A stretch of DNA of 64,000 nucleotides, taken from NCBI GenBank assembly GCA_037976565.1, contig CP137669.1, positions 37,536,912-37,600,911 of the forward strand, given 5' to 3'. The DNA comes from Mesocentrotus franciscanus. Taxonomy: Eukaryota > Echinodermata > Echinoidea > Camarodonta > Strongylocentrotidae. This document shows, piece by piece, positions 1-10,931 of the stretch. The notes below the pieces were generated by a model. The model was not told the DNA's origin and searched no databases. It saw only the letters and a program-made list of their open reading frames with translations. Position numbers and translations under genes: made by a program. Position 1 is the first letter of the stretch. Each line of letters opens with the position of its first letter.

Positions 1-1230
1 GTTGTGGGAGCAACCGACTTCTGTTTCATAAACCTGTAGTCCACATAAATGTTTGAATATACAAACTCATCATTCCATTTTCTTCTTGAAATTACCATTT
101 AAAAAGAAGTAGGATCCATTTCTCTTGTCCCGATTTGAAACCTTCTGAAGGAGTGCCCAGCTTTTCCCCTCCTTGATTTCATTTTTTTTAAATTTCATTG
201 TGGAACAAGATACTCCAACTCTAAGTCCAACATCTGCAGTGTTTAGTATGTTAGAATTTAATTTGATGTTGAAAGTAAATGATGAATAATTAGTTATTTT
301 AGGAGTCTTGTCTTTACTTATTGGTATTTTCTCAACCATCATTTGTAAATTTACTTTTTTCTACGCTGTAGCTAATTTTTCATATTTATTACGTTACCCT
401 ATTCATCTCATTTCTTGTTCCATACTATGTCATTTGTTATTTTCTACTTGAGTTATTAAAAGAAATCTGTACATTGTCTGATTATTACAGCCATTTCCCC
501 TTCCATGCATTGATTAGCAGTTGCAATGATATCATCACATTCTTAAAAGTTAATTGAAAGAATCCATTCTTTGTTGTGACTTTCTGTGTAATTACAAAGG
601 TATAAATATTTCACATGGATAAGCATTTGATCTTTATCTTATTTAAAGATGTTTGTAGAATGATAAGAACCTTTGTTGTTCATGTTAAGATATGCATTGG
701 TGATATCATTTGTTTAGAATATATACATAAAATATATATATATATATATTTCATTTAAATTGTGCATATTGTGAATATATATTATACTATGAAAATGTGA
801 TCAATAATTCTGCATTCCCTTTAAATGTGTTATGGAATTTATTTCTTGAAAATAAACCTAATTAAGCTAATAAGCTTGTACTTAAAACTTCTTGAGAGCA
901 TTCATACCTTAAAGGGTATTGTATTATATACATTACTTTCATTTAGATAATTATTGTGGTGACATAGAATATGGGATGTGGGGGTGACAAGCATCCACTA
1001 ACCCCAACCCCTCCCCCTCCTTCCACCCTCAAAACGAGAAGGTCAGCAATTCACATTTTCAACATATGTGCAATTTGAGGACCCTTTTTATTATAGGGGG
1101 GGACAGTTTTGTTGATGACAACATTATGCACCCCCTTGAAAATTTTCTTGTGATGCCAGTGATATTGAATGTGCATCATACATTTCTTGTATTTAAGGTT
1201 ATTTGAAGAGTGGTGGAGGAGAATAATGTT
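1..1230. other. AT-rich stretch with no recognised gene
   Basis: No exon with convincing coding character and splice sites was seen. The only open frame of note is 70-342 on the minus strand (90 codons, Lys/Asn/Ser-rich); it matches nothing I recognise and is probably chance in AT-rich DNA, although a 3'-terminal exon of a gene to the left cannot be excluded. A short (AT)n run lies near 728-750. Confidence 0.4.
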
Positions 1231-1390
1231 TGTGATGAGAAGGACGATGATGGTGGTACTGATCAGGTGATGATGATGATGATGATGATGACGTTAATGT
1301 GTTGATGTTGTTTGTGATGATGTTTATGGTAACATCATGGTGATAATTAATGGTGATGATGTTGATGAGTATGATTAAGATAATGATGGT
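1231..1390 (+). repeat. GATGAT-type degenerate microsatellite
   Basis: About 160 bases dominated by GATGATGAT and GATGTTGATG units, with a pure stretch around 1266-1291. It is a degenerate trinucleotide repeat with no coding value. Confidence 0.8.
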
Positions 1391-1584
1391 AATTTCTTAC
1401 CCATATGTTCTTCGTCCCTTTATCAACCCCATCCAAATGTCCTCCTCTCTCTGCATCCCCTACCCCCCCCCCTGATGTCTAGGGGCGTATCCAAAAATTG
1501 ATAAATAGGAATGGGGCAAAATTCACTCTCTGGAGGGAAGCACGGAATGAATCTTGGCTGCGGATAATAGTCTAATGTGGCGTT

Positions 1585-1835
1585 GACCCATTCAATTCAA
1601 TTCAATTCTCATTTATTTCATCTTCGGTTAAAAAATTACATTGATACCAAAGATACAAATAATTCATAAACATATTTAGAAAATGAAATGGGGAACTACA
1701 TAAATAAAGTCCATAGGCCTTGTACAAGCGTAGTTCCCAAAGCATTCATAGCATAATGTAAAGCAAATATAACAACAACAAAACAAACAAAAATATTAAT
1801 AAACAAAAATTAAAATAATTATACATATTTGAGAT
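1585..1835. repeat. A/T-rich dispersed repeat fragment, possibly a retroposon 3' end
   Basis: The block opens with tandem TCAAT units, continues with a CATTTATTTCATC-type segment, and becomes an A-rich run of CAAAAACAAAC style. The layout resembles the 3' ends of reversed non-LTR elements near 39370 and 39998 in this window. The assignment rests on composition and layout only. Confidence 0.3.
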
Positions 1836-1946
1836 AACTTGCATTCAGAGATATCTTTGGCATGTTTATTCCCCACCCCCTCCCTTCAAAAACCGAGAGG
1901 AAGATCATACCCTGGCTATACCCTACGTTGGATACACAACAACCAA

Positions 1947-2254
1947 CAGGGGCGGATCCAGCCGGCGGCAAGGGAGGGGGTTTATTTGAAAATCGTGCCG
2001 GTCGATTTTTCGCTCAGTGGGGGTAGTGAGCACAATTTTTTCCACCGCCACCCCTTGGGCGCCAGGGGTAGTGAGCACAATTTTTTTTGGGGGGCACCCG
2101 AAAAAATGTTTTCACTACGGGAATGGTGATTTCTCTCCACCCCACCCTGGGCGCCAGGAGGGGCCAATCTTCTTTTTTTCAAAAAAGGGTGTTTTTACCT
2201 GTTTTTTTTTTTGCTAGGGGAGGGCCCGGCCCCCCCCCCCTGGAACCGCCACTG
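1947..2254. mobile_element. Non-autonomous hAT-like element (308 bp) with perfect 8-bp target duplication
   Basis: The element begins CAGGGGCGGATCCAG and ends CTGGAACCGCCACTG, imperfect terminal inverted repeats with the CAG...CTG ends common in hAT elements. It is flanked on both sides by the identical octamer ACAACCAA (1939-1946 and 2255-2262), the target duplication length of the hAT superfamily. The interior holds diverged tandem copies of a GGCGCCAGGGGTAGTGAGCACAA-like segment (first 20 bases near 2059) and long C and T runs, with no transposase. The open frames across it are artefacts of this composition. Confidence 0.75.
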
Positions 2255-2262
2255 ACAACCAA

Positions 2263-2843
2263 TACTGGAAAAGCCTGATATATTTTTGGAGAACTGGGTG
2301 TGTACACACACTTTTCTGTACGTGTAATTAAATTGTGTCCGCATAACATATTTTGAGAGATCCTTTTGAGTATTAGTACGATCATGAATTTAACAAAAGC
2401 AATTATGATTCTGTGATTTACATAAAATGATTTATGTTAAATGGGAGAGTGTGGTTAAAATTGCACTTTGTACCGCACACGATCGGCACACCCATTCCAG
2501 TAAATCAATATACCATACGTCAATACACAATTTTTTTCCTTTACCAACTTCAAAGGCGATGATACGGGTGGATGGTCGAGTAAAATGCAAACAATTTTAT
2601 TGTGTAAAATCACTGAAAACACAAAATTATTATTATCATATTTTGACGACGATACCCCGTACCGGTGTTCGGGTGGTACATCATAACACACGGAAACCCG
2701 TTCAACAGAAAATAGAACACCATATTGATGGGTCTGTGTCACAGGAAAGTTTTGATGTCTAGATTTGGAACTTGAATCGCATGTTCGCTTGTGGAGTTAT
2801 TAATTTGATATTTTTCACTGGATCAGTTTAACATCTTTGAAAC
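2263..2843 (+). promoter_or_regulatory. Presumed promoter and 5' UTR region of the Shisa-like gene
   Basis: This is the stretch between the hAT-like element and the start codon at 2844. GC content and CpG frequency rise around 2470-2720 compared with the AT-rich surroundings, which fits a promoter-proximal region. No canonical TATA box or other motif stands out, and the transcription start cannot be placed from sequence alone. The open frames at 2427-2762 (+) and 2455-2742 (-) overlap each other and show no domain. Confidence 0.35.
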
Positions 2844-5800
2844 ATGAAGACGATTGTCTATTTGACCCTCCTCATCGGGATCGTGTGTTTTGCCCGAAAA
2901 GGTAAGTCAAATTCTGCAAAATCTTCTTCTGTTGTTGCCTCATCTAATCCGCCTGTATATTGACGTCCATTTTCCCGCACACGAAAACTCTTTTCAGAGA
3001 ATGATAGTTTAGCCGCGCATGGCAGTTATAGACAAAGTGGTTATCGCATAGTTATATTTACTATTTTGACTGCTGATTTATTCAATGGCGAGATTTTGAG
3101 TGTGGTTAGAAAGAATTATAAACGCTTCTTGCCTATGCGACATAGTTTTATTTCTTGAAGAGTTGTTGTCTTATTTGTCCGAGTGCGTCATGGCTACGGT
3201 CCACCCACTATTCGTGTAATTATAGGAAAATACATCATATTTTTTTTACTCTTTCCGCGTTCATCGTTTTAAAGCACAGTCAGAAATAAGTAATCCACTG
3301 CTTGTTTGTGTGGCATGAGGACTTTAAGATTGCACATACTCCAGTTTATTTTATTTTATTTAAGAATTCATTACCCCAATACGGTTTATTAACACACAGT
3401 TTATGAATAATCTTATATAATATAGGTTAAAATGCATTAGTGATTGTCATCGTAAATTTATGCAGAATGAAAATATTTGATGACTAAAATCATATTAAAC
3501 TAAGTGTGCGTATGCGTTGCTTGCGACATAAGTTTGATTTTTGTCGGTAAATTTGGGTCACGTACAACCCCTTGCTGAAATGATGGCTATGTCATTGGGA
3601 TGAGGTATTTGTTTTGAGATGAAAGTATATAATAAGAGATAAGAGATACATAAAGGACAATTTTCATAATTCATTTCCTTTTTCATAAAAGGCCTAATAC
3701 ACTAAGTATATATATTTTCCACATTATTATAGTTGATTTTAACGATTTCACTGATGCTTTTATCAAAGAGAATTATTTCCCAAAACACAACTTCAAAGAT
3801 TATAATTTCCGTGAGCATATTGTGTGTGTGTTTTTTTTCTTCTAATTTTTTAAGGTATTTAAACGTAAATTAAGACTGTAGGCCTACTTAAATATGTAAT
3901 CTCTCTTGATCAGCCCATTCACGTCACATTGAAGAGACCGGTATTAAACAACCACCTCCTCCTCCTCCTCCTTCTCCTCCTTCTCCTCCTCCTCCTCCTC
4001 CTTCTCCTCCTCATCCTTCTTCTTCTTTTTCTTCTTCTTCTTTTTCTTCTTCTTCTTCTTCTTCTTCTTCTTCTTCTTCTTCTTTTCTTCTTCTTCTTCC
4101 TTTTCTTCTTTTTCTTTTTCTTCTTCTTCTTCATCTTCTTCTTCATCTTCTTCTTCTTCTTCATCTTCTTCTTCTTCTTCTTCTTCTTCATCATCTTCTT
4201 CTTCTTCTTCATCTTCTTCTTCTTCTTCTTCTTCTCCTTATTCTTTTTCATCTTCTCCTTCTTCTTCTTCTTCTCGTTCTTCTTTCCTTCTTTTTCTTCT
4301 CCAACTGTAACCTATTAAAATATATGATCCCCTCTTTTTTAAATTATTATCAGCCCATTCAAGTCACATTGAAGAGAGCGGTATGGGCGAGGCTGAGATG
4401 GAGAGACGAAGAACCTACTGTATACGAATCTCTCGGGTCAGTAAGAGAGATACGGTTGAAATTCGACCTGTAAACTGCGCGCCAGGGTTCGAGTTCTGTT
4501 TCACATCTACTACCTGTTGCTGCGAACAAATTCCGGATATTCCGGAGAAAAACAAGTAAGTTGAGGCAAGCCCATTGTGACGTTTTTATGCTTCTCAGAA
4601 TGCTGTTATAGAATGTGTATATAATTATGTAATACTCTTGTAAAAAAGTAATGATTGAATTGTTTTACCTAATTAGTTTAACGAATTTTTTTCTTTCTTT
4701 TTTTCTCACAGTAATCCACTTAGGCCTACTTTATCATAAACTATTAACATTGACAAATAATCTTTACATTTTCAGAAAACTAAATATATGCTCTTTAGTA
4801 AATCAATAGATTATTTGCCATTAAAATATTGTTTTTGATAATAATGGGTTAGAAGTGGTGCCTCATATTACATTTTGGGGAGTAACTGTCGATAATAAAC
4901 TTTCATGGAAATGTCATAGTGATAGTATTTGTAAAACCATTTCGCGTAATATTGGGGTGATAAGTAGATTAAAAAGTTGTCTCCCAATATTTCGTCCTTG
5001 TTTATGTTATACTCATCTTTAATATTGCCATACATTGCCATACATAGCGCTTAGAGACTTCGGTGGTAAGCGCTTTATAAGCACCGTTTTTATTATTATT
5101 ATTACTATTATTATTATTACTTTTATGGTCTTCTTGCTTGGGGGAATACGCACAAATCGTTGTTAGATAGAGTATTGTTAATACAAAAAGGGCTATTCGT
5201 ATTATTGGTAACTATCCTATACGCTCCCATACTGCCCCATTATTTTTTTATAATAAATTATTAAAAATTAGCGACTTGCACTTGCAAGCCAGTTCATAGT
5301 TGCAGTCTGAGCATAAGCAGATAAAGGTCATTGCAGACCAAATTGTGAAATACACGGAGACAAAATACTGGATACGTGCTCATGAAAGTTATGTAATCAT
5401 TATTAATTTATGCACAAGCAGTGTACTCCACGATACACAGGTGGAAGTGTTCTTTGAAAAGGGGAAACAAAGGCTATTTATGTAGCTCCTCCATCGCTGT
5501 AGGAGTGATTATTTCAAAATTTACAAAGTGGGACCTCTTCATGTTTTGAAAATCTGTGGATATTCGGGGTCATTTGGGACATGTGCTAACCGTGAACTGG
5601 TCCATTAGGTCAATTTATGTATAAATATGATAATAATATGTTACCTTCAGCTTTTGATTTTGTTTTTATTTTTTAATCAATCAGTTCATTATTACCCAAC
5701 TAGACAGTCGAATGAATTTCATTTGCCCCTTTTAAAAACTCTATTAGCTCAGAACACGTTTATTTATGATGGTCCCAAACTTTTGAACACTCTTGATATA

Positions 5801-8800
5801 GGCATAAAACATTCACTTTCACTCAATTCTTTTAAAAGAAAACTTAAATTATTTTTATTGCAACGTTATGAGAATAGTTGATTTAGTGTTTTATAAAAAC
5901 AAAAAGGTCATCGCAAGATTAATCCCAACTGGTGCTTATTAAAATTGCGCGCTCAGCCTCTCTCATCATGCTCTTAATTCCTACGTACTTCCTATTGTTT
6001 TTATATACACTGTCCTTCATTCATGCGGTCCACACCCACTCACCCCTTTTCTTTTGTATAATCTTATCCTTGTAGTTCATAATTCTACCCTTGTGCTTCC
6101 ACACTGCGTCTTATATGTTGATACCTGTTCTCATCAGTAGTCTCCGTAAAGACAACACTTTATTATTTTTTTTAATTCTTGTGTTAACTTGTTACGACAT
6201 TATTTGTTGAGCGGTCCACACTCTACAAGCTATGCTTTTTAGTGGATCCCTCCATTTCAATTGACATATAAATATACAGCAACATTTTTCTTTTTCTTCT
6301 TGATTTAGATTGTATGATATGATTATCTTATAGTTCCTTGTAACTTAATTAAGAATAATATAAGTAATATTTTTTGTTATGCAAAGAATAACATGTACAC
6401 TTGTATAATTACTTTTGTATACTTTGTAAAGGGTTGTTTGTAATTTATTTAATGTATATCATTTGTATTTTTCTTGTTGAAAATGAAAGCTATAAAACTT
6501 GAACTTGAACCTGACTGCTAAGAAAGCACATGACTGTGTGCTTGTAAGTAGCAGCCAGGGGACTGACGGCTTTAAGACCTCTCTGAGGGACTTGGTAATG
6601 AGGATTAATGCCTTACCAAAGGGCACTAGCGCATCATCTTGGTTTCGAACCCGAGACCTTTTGGTTACGTGACAACTGTGCAACCACTGAGCCATACATA
6701 GCTTATTTTTACCCAATGACAAATTATCAAAAGCTGTATACTTATTATCGAAAAAATAACTGGTCAATACTAATATTGCCAGATCCTACATGACACACAT
6801 AAACAAATATGGTGTATTAAAGGTAATGCAAAGTTTTGGGAAATTTTGAAATTAGATGGATAGTGATTCTTTAAATTTGTGATATATTTGGATGCCCCTG
6901 TGAATGTATTATAAGCACTAAAAAATGCAGCCCCTAAAACACTTCTGCTTTCGAGCAAATTGAATAATCAAAATTTACCGGTGCTCCCTGTAAATTTCAA
7001 ATATTTCAAATAGCGCCTAATTAGGCCATTCCATGGTAGTTGCGACCATGAAAATCTCAGAATATGCCGTTCTTATATATAATTTCCAAACGGGAATAGC
7101 AAATCGGTCGATTGTAGACAAGAAACATTGTTTTAAAGTTAAAGTAATATCAGTCTTGAGAGGACGCTATACAACATAAAGAGTTTATTATTTACAATTT
7201 CATCACTTTAGACTCGATTTCAACCGCGACAACGATCACTGAATATTGTAAAATCGCATATGCTTCCAATATGTTCATTTGAACCAAATTCATGACCCCA
7301 TACCAAAACTTTGTATTACCTTTAAAGATACTATGTTCCTTTTGCAGCCAACATCAAATTATGTAGAACTTTGCAGGAATTATGAAAATGTCATGTATGT
7401 CCTATCTGTGAAATTTAAACATTAGCAGTGTCCTAGCATTCAAATTATGCAAGGAAACCCGTTTACTTTCTAGACTTCACTGTCAGACACTATTGAGTGA
7501 CTTTTATCTTTGGTAATAACATACATAAAATGAGCTGTAACAGGTACATGAGCATATGTCTACATCAATAACCCACTACTTGTAATGGCCAAAATTAAAC
7601 TGATTGAATCTTTGTGCAGCACAAAACGTACGACCATTCGGTAAAAGGGTCTGAAAATCAGACTATTACAGTACTTAGGTGATTGCAATCACTTAAGTCG
7701 ATTCGACAACTAATGGACGTTATTTTCCCACTAACAGCCATTTTCAAGCCCTTTCGTTTTGAGGGAAGTTCTAAATAATTATTGCCTTTCAAATGCTATT
7801 GAAATTCAACCTTTTCATTTTTGGGGCCTGCAAATGGAACATAGTACCTTTAAACAGAGCACTTAGAAAATATTTTGTACTGCATTACAAGAATTTGATG
7901 AAATCACTTCCTTGTTATGGGTAAGTAGGTCTATTACTGTAGTAACAGACATGTTCTGTCTTTGATTGTCATCATTTTATCATTTCTGTTTAAGCTCTGT
8001 AGCACTGCCTGTTGGTCTCGGTGTTGGTGGCTTTGTTCTGACTGCTCTCCTCCTCTTCGCATGCATTGCGTGTTTCAGACCCGGTTTCAGAACACCGCGA
8101 TGGAATGACGGTGAGTCTGAGCACCATGATCTGAGTAAAGACTTTGCGCAATGTTTAGATAAAGTAATGTTCGCCCTCTGTTGGAAGGAATGTTTATCGG
8201 CTTCTTTGAGCCGCTGCTGGTCATGCCAAAGCATCAGTAAGGACTATGCTAACTTGAGGTCTTGAGCCATTGATATGTGACTGATCATTTATCTTAGTGA
8301 TGGCTTGGTGGCAGCGGTGGGATAATGGCGTTGGAGGGAGGGAAATTTGAATACTTAGTATCTTGTTGTAGATGCCAGAGAAATCGTGGTCTTATTACGT
8401 AATACGCCATTGTGATGTTCAATAGCGTATCCGGACACCTACCCCCTGGACATCCACCCCCGGATAACCACCCCCCCCAGGACAACCACCCCTAGGACAA
8501 CTACCCCCAGGACAACCACCCCCTAGATCAACTACCCCTAGGGCAACCACCCTCTAGGACGACTACCCCCTAGGACAACTACCCCGGACAACTATCCCCG
8601 GACAACTATCCCCTAGGACAACTACCCCCAGACAACTACCCCCACATAACTACCCCTAGGACAACTACTCCACGGACAACTACCCCCGGACCACTACCCC
8701 CTAGGATAGTTGTCTGGGGAGGTAGTTGTCCGGGGGCTCAGGTGTCCTAGGGGGTAGTTGTCTGGGGGTAGTTGTCCGGGGGTAGTTGTCCTAGAGGGTG

Positions 8801-10931
8801 GTTATCCTAGGGGTGGTTATCCGGGAGTGGTTCTCCAGGGGGTAGGTGTCCTAGAATCGTTCAATTGGTAATTGATTAAGCTTGTTTTGGTTTATTTTTT
8901 TCGAAAGGCTTTGCGATCGAGCTGTCTGCACTTATCATTCATATAGTTTAGAAAGGGTAGTGGTGTCATAGACTAGCGGATAAGTCACTAGACTATGAAC
9001 TACGTGCTAGGTGGTTCGGATCCCTTCAATGCATGGCACTCACGTTTTGATATTTGGTTCATTGATGAATATTATTTTGTTTAACTCTCTACTCAGGTGA
9101 AGTAAAATTGGTAGGAAGCAGTGGCGGATCCAGGGGGACCGGGGGGCCCTGGCCCCCGCCCCTAGAAAAAAAAACATGTAAAAACTCCCTTTTTTGGGAA
9201 AAAAAAAGAAGATGGGCCCCCTCCCCTGGCGCTCAAGGGGGGGGGGAGTGGTGGTGAAAAAAATTTTCTTCAATTTTTGAAGGCAAAAAAAAAATTGTCC
9301 GTTTAGCATAAACGTAGATTAATTTTAATCGATGAGCAACATAAACTTTTCTGAAGTAAGCAACTAAATAATCGTCTTCTTTCATTTTATTTCGTTTTAT
9401 TTACATTGAAAGCTCCCCCACTGTCAGCAGAAGACCCGCGATCCATCAACAAATCGCCCGTTTCTGATGCAAGCAGCATGAAGAACTACAGATCAAAATA
9501 CGGCTCTTCCCCTTCGTCGTATTACGGAGCCCCATCCGGAAAGTACGGACCGCCATCGACGAGGTACGGACAAGCTCCTGGGGACGGAGATGGTGAAAGT
9601 CTTGATAACTTTGATTTTCGTAAGGTGGCCCCGCCAACTATCTCTGGCAGCCTCCCACCGCCCCCGTACAGCGAGCATTCGTTTGCTGTCGTGCCCGGCC
9701 CAGCTGGACCAGTGGTGCTCTACAAACCTGAAAGAGGTGAGTTTATTTTCCTTTCTCTTTTTTTTCTAGTACTTTATTCTTAAATGAGCTGTAGTTTATA
9801 CCCCATCATTTTGCATGCTCAGACAAGAGAGCAATAGAACCTTTCATGGTTGATAAAACACTTTTCAATTTGTAAGAAGAATTCTTTTGAAGGTCAAATC
9901 AAAATATCCTATTCCCTCCTGTTTATGAACAAATGGAAAACAGCATGAGGAATCGATATTTTGTTTTTGTGTTGTTTTCTTCTTCTTCTTTTAAATGCCT
10001 AGGCGAATTTATAACATCAGCTCATTTTCCTGATTGATTTATTTGTATGACCATCGCTTTGTCATTTCAAACACGATCTCATCTTTTTTCGAAAAAATCA
10101 ACTCAAGGACAATTTGAATACCCTGTTGTCTGTCGCATAGAAATTATGTTTGGCTTACGTGATATGTCATCGTCATGTTCGCACATTTCAATAGGTGACG
10201 CACAGCGCACAAGGCTACTATAAATCGCCTTAAGCTGATTTTTCGAAAGTATAGTTGCTATCGTGTTTTCACTACTAAATTGAATAACTTTTCATCCAAT
10301 GTGACAGTAAAGAAAATGGAGAGAGATAGAGAGATAAAGAGAGAGAGAGAGAGAGAGAGAGAGGGGGCGAAATGCAACAAAACGGAGACCAAGCTGTTTA
10401 CAATTAAAATGGAACAGACACTGAAATGCACATCAGCCTATTATATGCGAGAAGTAGATTTTTTGTAATTATCAAGGAGTAAGAGAAAATGGCAGATAAC
10501 TTTTCACATTTGTGACACACATTTGTGATCTGAAAAAGTTGATTTATTTTCGATACATTATCATAACAGGTAGCGACATGAGTTCACGAGGCTACAGCAA
10601 GCATTCTTCACGACGATCATCCGTCACTTCCTGGCTTAAAACACAAGATGGCGCTCGTTCTGAACCTCGCCGTACCTCTATGGGCAGCGACCGTTCAGTG
10701 ACTCGGAACTCCCGTCCAGTCAGCCGTGCGAGCAGCGTGATCAATGAGGGATTCGAACCCCAGGGCGACCAGGAGCGCTACATGATGACTATCCCCAGCG
10801 TGCGTTCGAGCGCCGGTTCGACCGTAGCAGCAAGCGAGGTCATCTATAATTCGGTTGGGGTAAGGTCCCAGGCGAACCGAGCCTCCTCAGTTGGGAGGCA
10901 GAGTGATGCATCTACGGCACGCAACGCTTAA
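2844..10931 (+). CDS. Shisa/STMC6-like single-pass membrane adaptor protein, 5 exons, 353 aa
   Basis: Exons are 2844-2901, 4354-4555, 7995-8110, 9413-9736 and 10570-10931, all with GT-AG introns and matching phases (1, 2, 1, 1), giving 353 codons plus TAA. Residues 1-17 form a signal peptide (MKTIVYLTLLIGIVCFA). The ectodomain (about 18-88) has exactly six cysteines, C42, C61, C68 and the triplet C74-C76. A transmembrane helix covers about 89-114. The tail (115-353) is rich in Ser, Tyr, Pro and Arg, with repeated KYG/RYG/YYG units and a PPPPY motif at 207-211. Small Cys-rich ectodomain, one helix and a PPxY tail is the plan of the Shisa/WBP1/VOPP1/CYYR1 (STMC6) superfamily, whose members act as membrane adaptors and recruit WW-domain proteins. 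Superfamily membership is inferred from architecture, and I cannot name a subfamily. Introns carry many transposons. Confidence 0.8.
3909..3944 (+). repeat. Duplicate of the start of exon 2 including its splice acceptor
   Basis: These 36 bases match 4349-4384 (the CAG acceptor and first codons of exon 2 of the Shisa-like gene) at 34 of 36 positions. The copy keeps an ATCAG acceptor and an open frame of the same phase, then runs straight into the CCT/CTT microsatellite that separates it from the real exon. It is probably a partial tandem duplication, with the repeat expanded between the two copies. Confidence 0.75.
3953..4301 (+). repeat. Long pyrimidine (CCT/CTT)n microsatellite in intron 1
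   Basis: About 350 bases made almost only of C and T, first CCT-rich and then CTT/TTC-rich, with scattered A. It ends about 50 bases before the acceptor of exon 2, so it extends the polypyrimidine tract of that splice site enormously. The open frames read from it (poly-Leu/Phe on plus, poly-Lys/Arg on minus) are low-complexity artefacts. Confidence 0.95.
4855..6508 (+). mobile_element. 5'-truncated non-LTR retrotransposon (LINE) relic
   Basis: Translated pieces match the C-terminal part of LINE reverse transcriptases. The segment at about 4873-5010 reads FWGVTVDNKLSWK and ISRNIGVISRLKSCLP. The segment at 5138-5290 reads WGNTHKSLLDRVLLIQKRAI. The segment at 5605-5881 reads MYKYDNNMLPSAF, then TRQSNEFHLPL, and ends LNSFKRKLKLFLLQRYENS followed by a stop. 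A SINE-like tail (about 5030-5105) and an unrelated block (about 5285-5605) interrupt it, and the first segment ends at a stop, so it is dead. A presumed 3' UTR runs to the CTTGAACTTGAAC end near 6508. The family is probably L2/CR1-like. It lies in intron 2 of the Shisa-like gene, same strand. Confidence 0.7.
5030..5105 (+). repeat. SINE 3'-tail fragment inserted in the LINE relic
   Basis: An AGCGCTTAGAGAC...AAGCGCTTTATAAGC segment is followed by a TATTATTATTACTATT tail. The same combination of GCGCT motifs and TATTA tail ends the tRNA-derived SINEs near 27545 and 38627. It splits the LINE reading frame. Confidence 0.5.
6510..6700 (-). mobile_element. tRNA-derived SINE
   Basis: Read on the minus strand, the 5' part has a pol III A box (TGGCTCAGTGGTTGCAC, near 6680-6695) and a B box (GGGTTCGAAACC, near 6641-6653) at tRNA-like spacing. 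About 130 bases of unrelated body follow. It directly abuts the 3' end of the LINE relic. No complete tRNA cloverleaf is apparent, so it is a SINE and not a tRNA gene. Confidence 0.6.
7322..7853 (+). mobile_element. TTAA-flanked MITE, copy 1
   Basis: About 530 bp flanked by TTAA, with terminal inverted repeats reading TTAAAGRTACTATGTCCC inward from each end (slightly decayed: TTCC replaces TCCC here). The interior contains the palindromic ACTTAAGTNGATT/GATTGCAATCACTTAAGT region shared by all copies and no transposase. It sits in intron 2 of the Shisa-like gene. Four more full copies occur in the window. Confidence 0.85.
8430..8855. mobile_element. Foldback-like palindromic minisatellite element, copy 1
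   Basis: The left half repeats a unit of about 15-17 bases of the type CCTAGGACAACTACCCC. Around 8705 the array switches strand and the right half repeats GGGGTAGTTGTCCTAGG. The outer ends are inverted copies: CCGGACACCTACCCCCTGGA at left and TCCAGGGGGTAGGTGTCC at right. Short GTTCAAT copies flank it (about 8417-8423 and 8859-8865) and may be a target duplication. Related loci lie at 12352-12515 and 27322-27510. It has no coding capacity and lies in intron 3 of the Shisa-like gene. Confidence 0.75.
8950..9045 (+). repeat. Possible tRNA-derived SINE head fragment
   Basis: TAGACTAGCGGATAAGTCAC resembles a pol III A box region, and GGTGGTTCGGATCCC resembles a B box about 45 bases later, as in the heads of the other tRNA-derived SINEs here. 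The body is not recognisable. Both boxes have diverged. Confidence 0.4.
9119..9300 (+). mobile_element. hAT-like element fragment with one recognisable end
   Basis: It starts CAGTGGCGGATCCAGGGGG, the same terminus as the complete element at 1947-2254, and continues with C-rich and A-rich homopolymer tracts and a GGCGCTCAAGGG motif shared with that element. No matching CTG end or 8-bp duplication was found, so the distal end is missing or decayed. It lies in intron 3, just upstream of exon 4. Confidence 0.55.
10320..10363 (+). repeat. (GA)n microsatellite in intron 4
   Basis: A run of GAGAGAGAGA interspersed with GATA, about 45 bases, between exons 4 and 5 of the Shisa-like gene. The open frame spanning it is low complexity. 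Confidence 0.85.

Noticed and set aside
70..342. 90-codon minus-strand open frame at the left edge
   Set aside because: AT-rich, Lys/Asn/Ser-biased, no domain; kept only as a remark on the first intergenic stretch.
3919..4318. Long open frames on both strands (poly-Lys/Arg and poly-Leu/Phe)
   Set aside because: They are readings of the CCT/CTT microsatellite; low complexity leaves frames open without coding meaning.
4553..4558. In-frame TAA that could end the Shisa-like protein after exon 2
   Set aside because: The TAA lies within a consensus GTAAGT donor, and the downstream exon restores frame into a transmembrane helix with matching phase.
6640..6700. Possible minus-strand tRNA gene
   Set aside because: Good A and B boxes, but no cloverleaf; the sequence continues as a SINE body.
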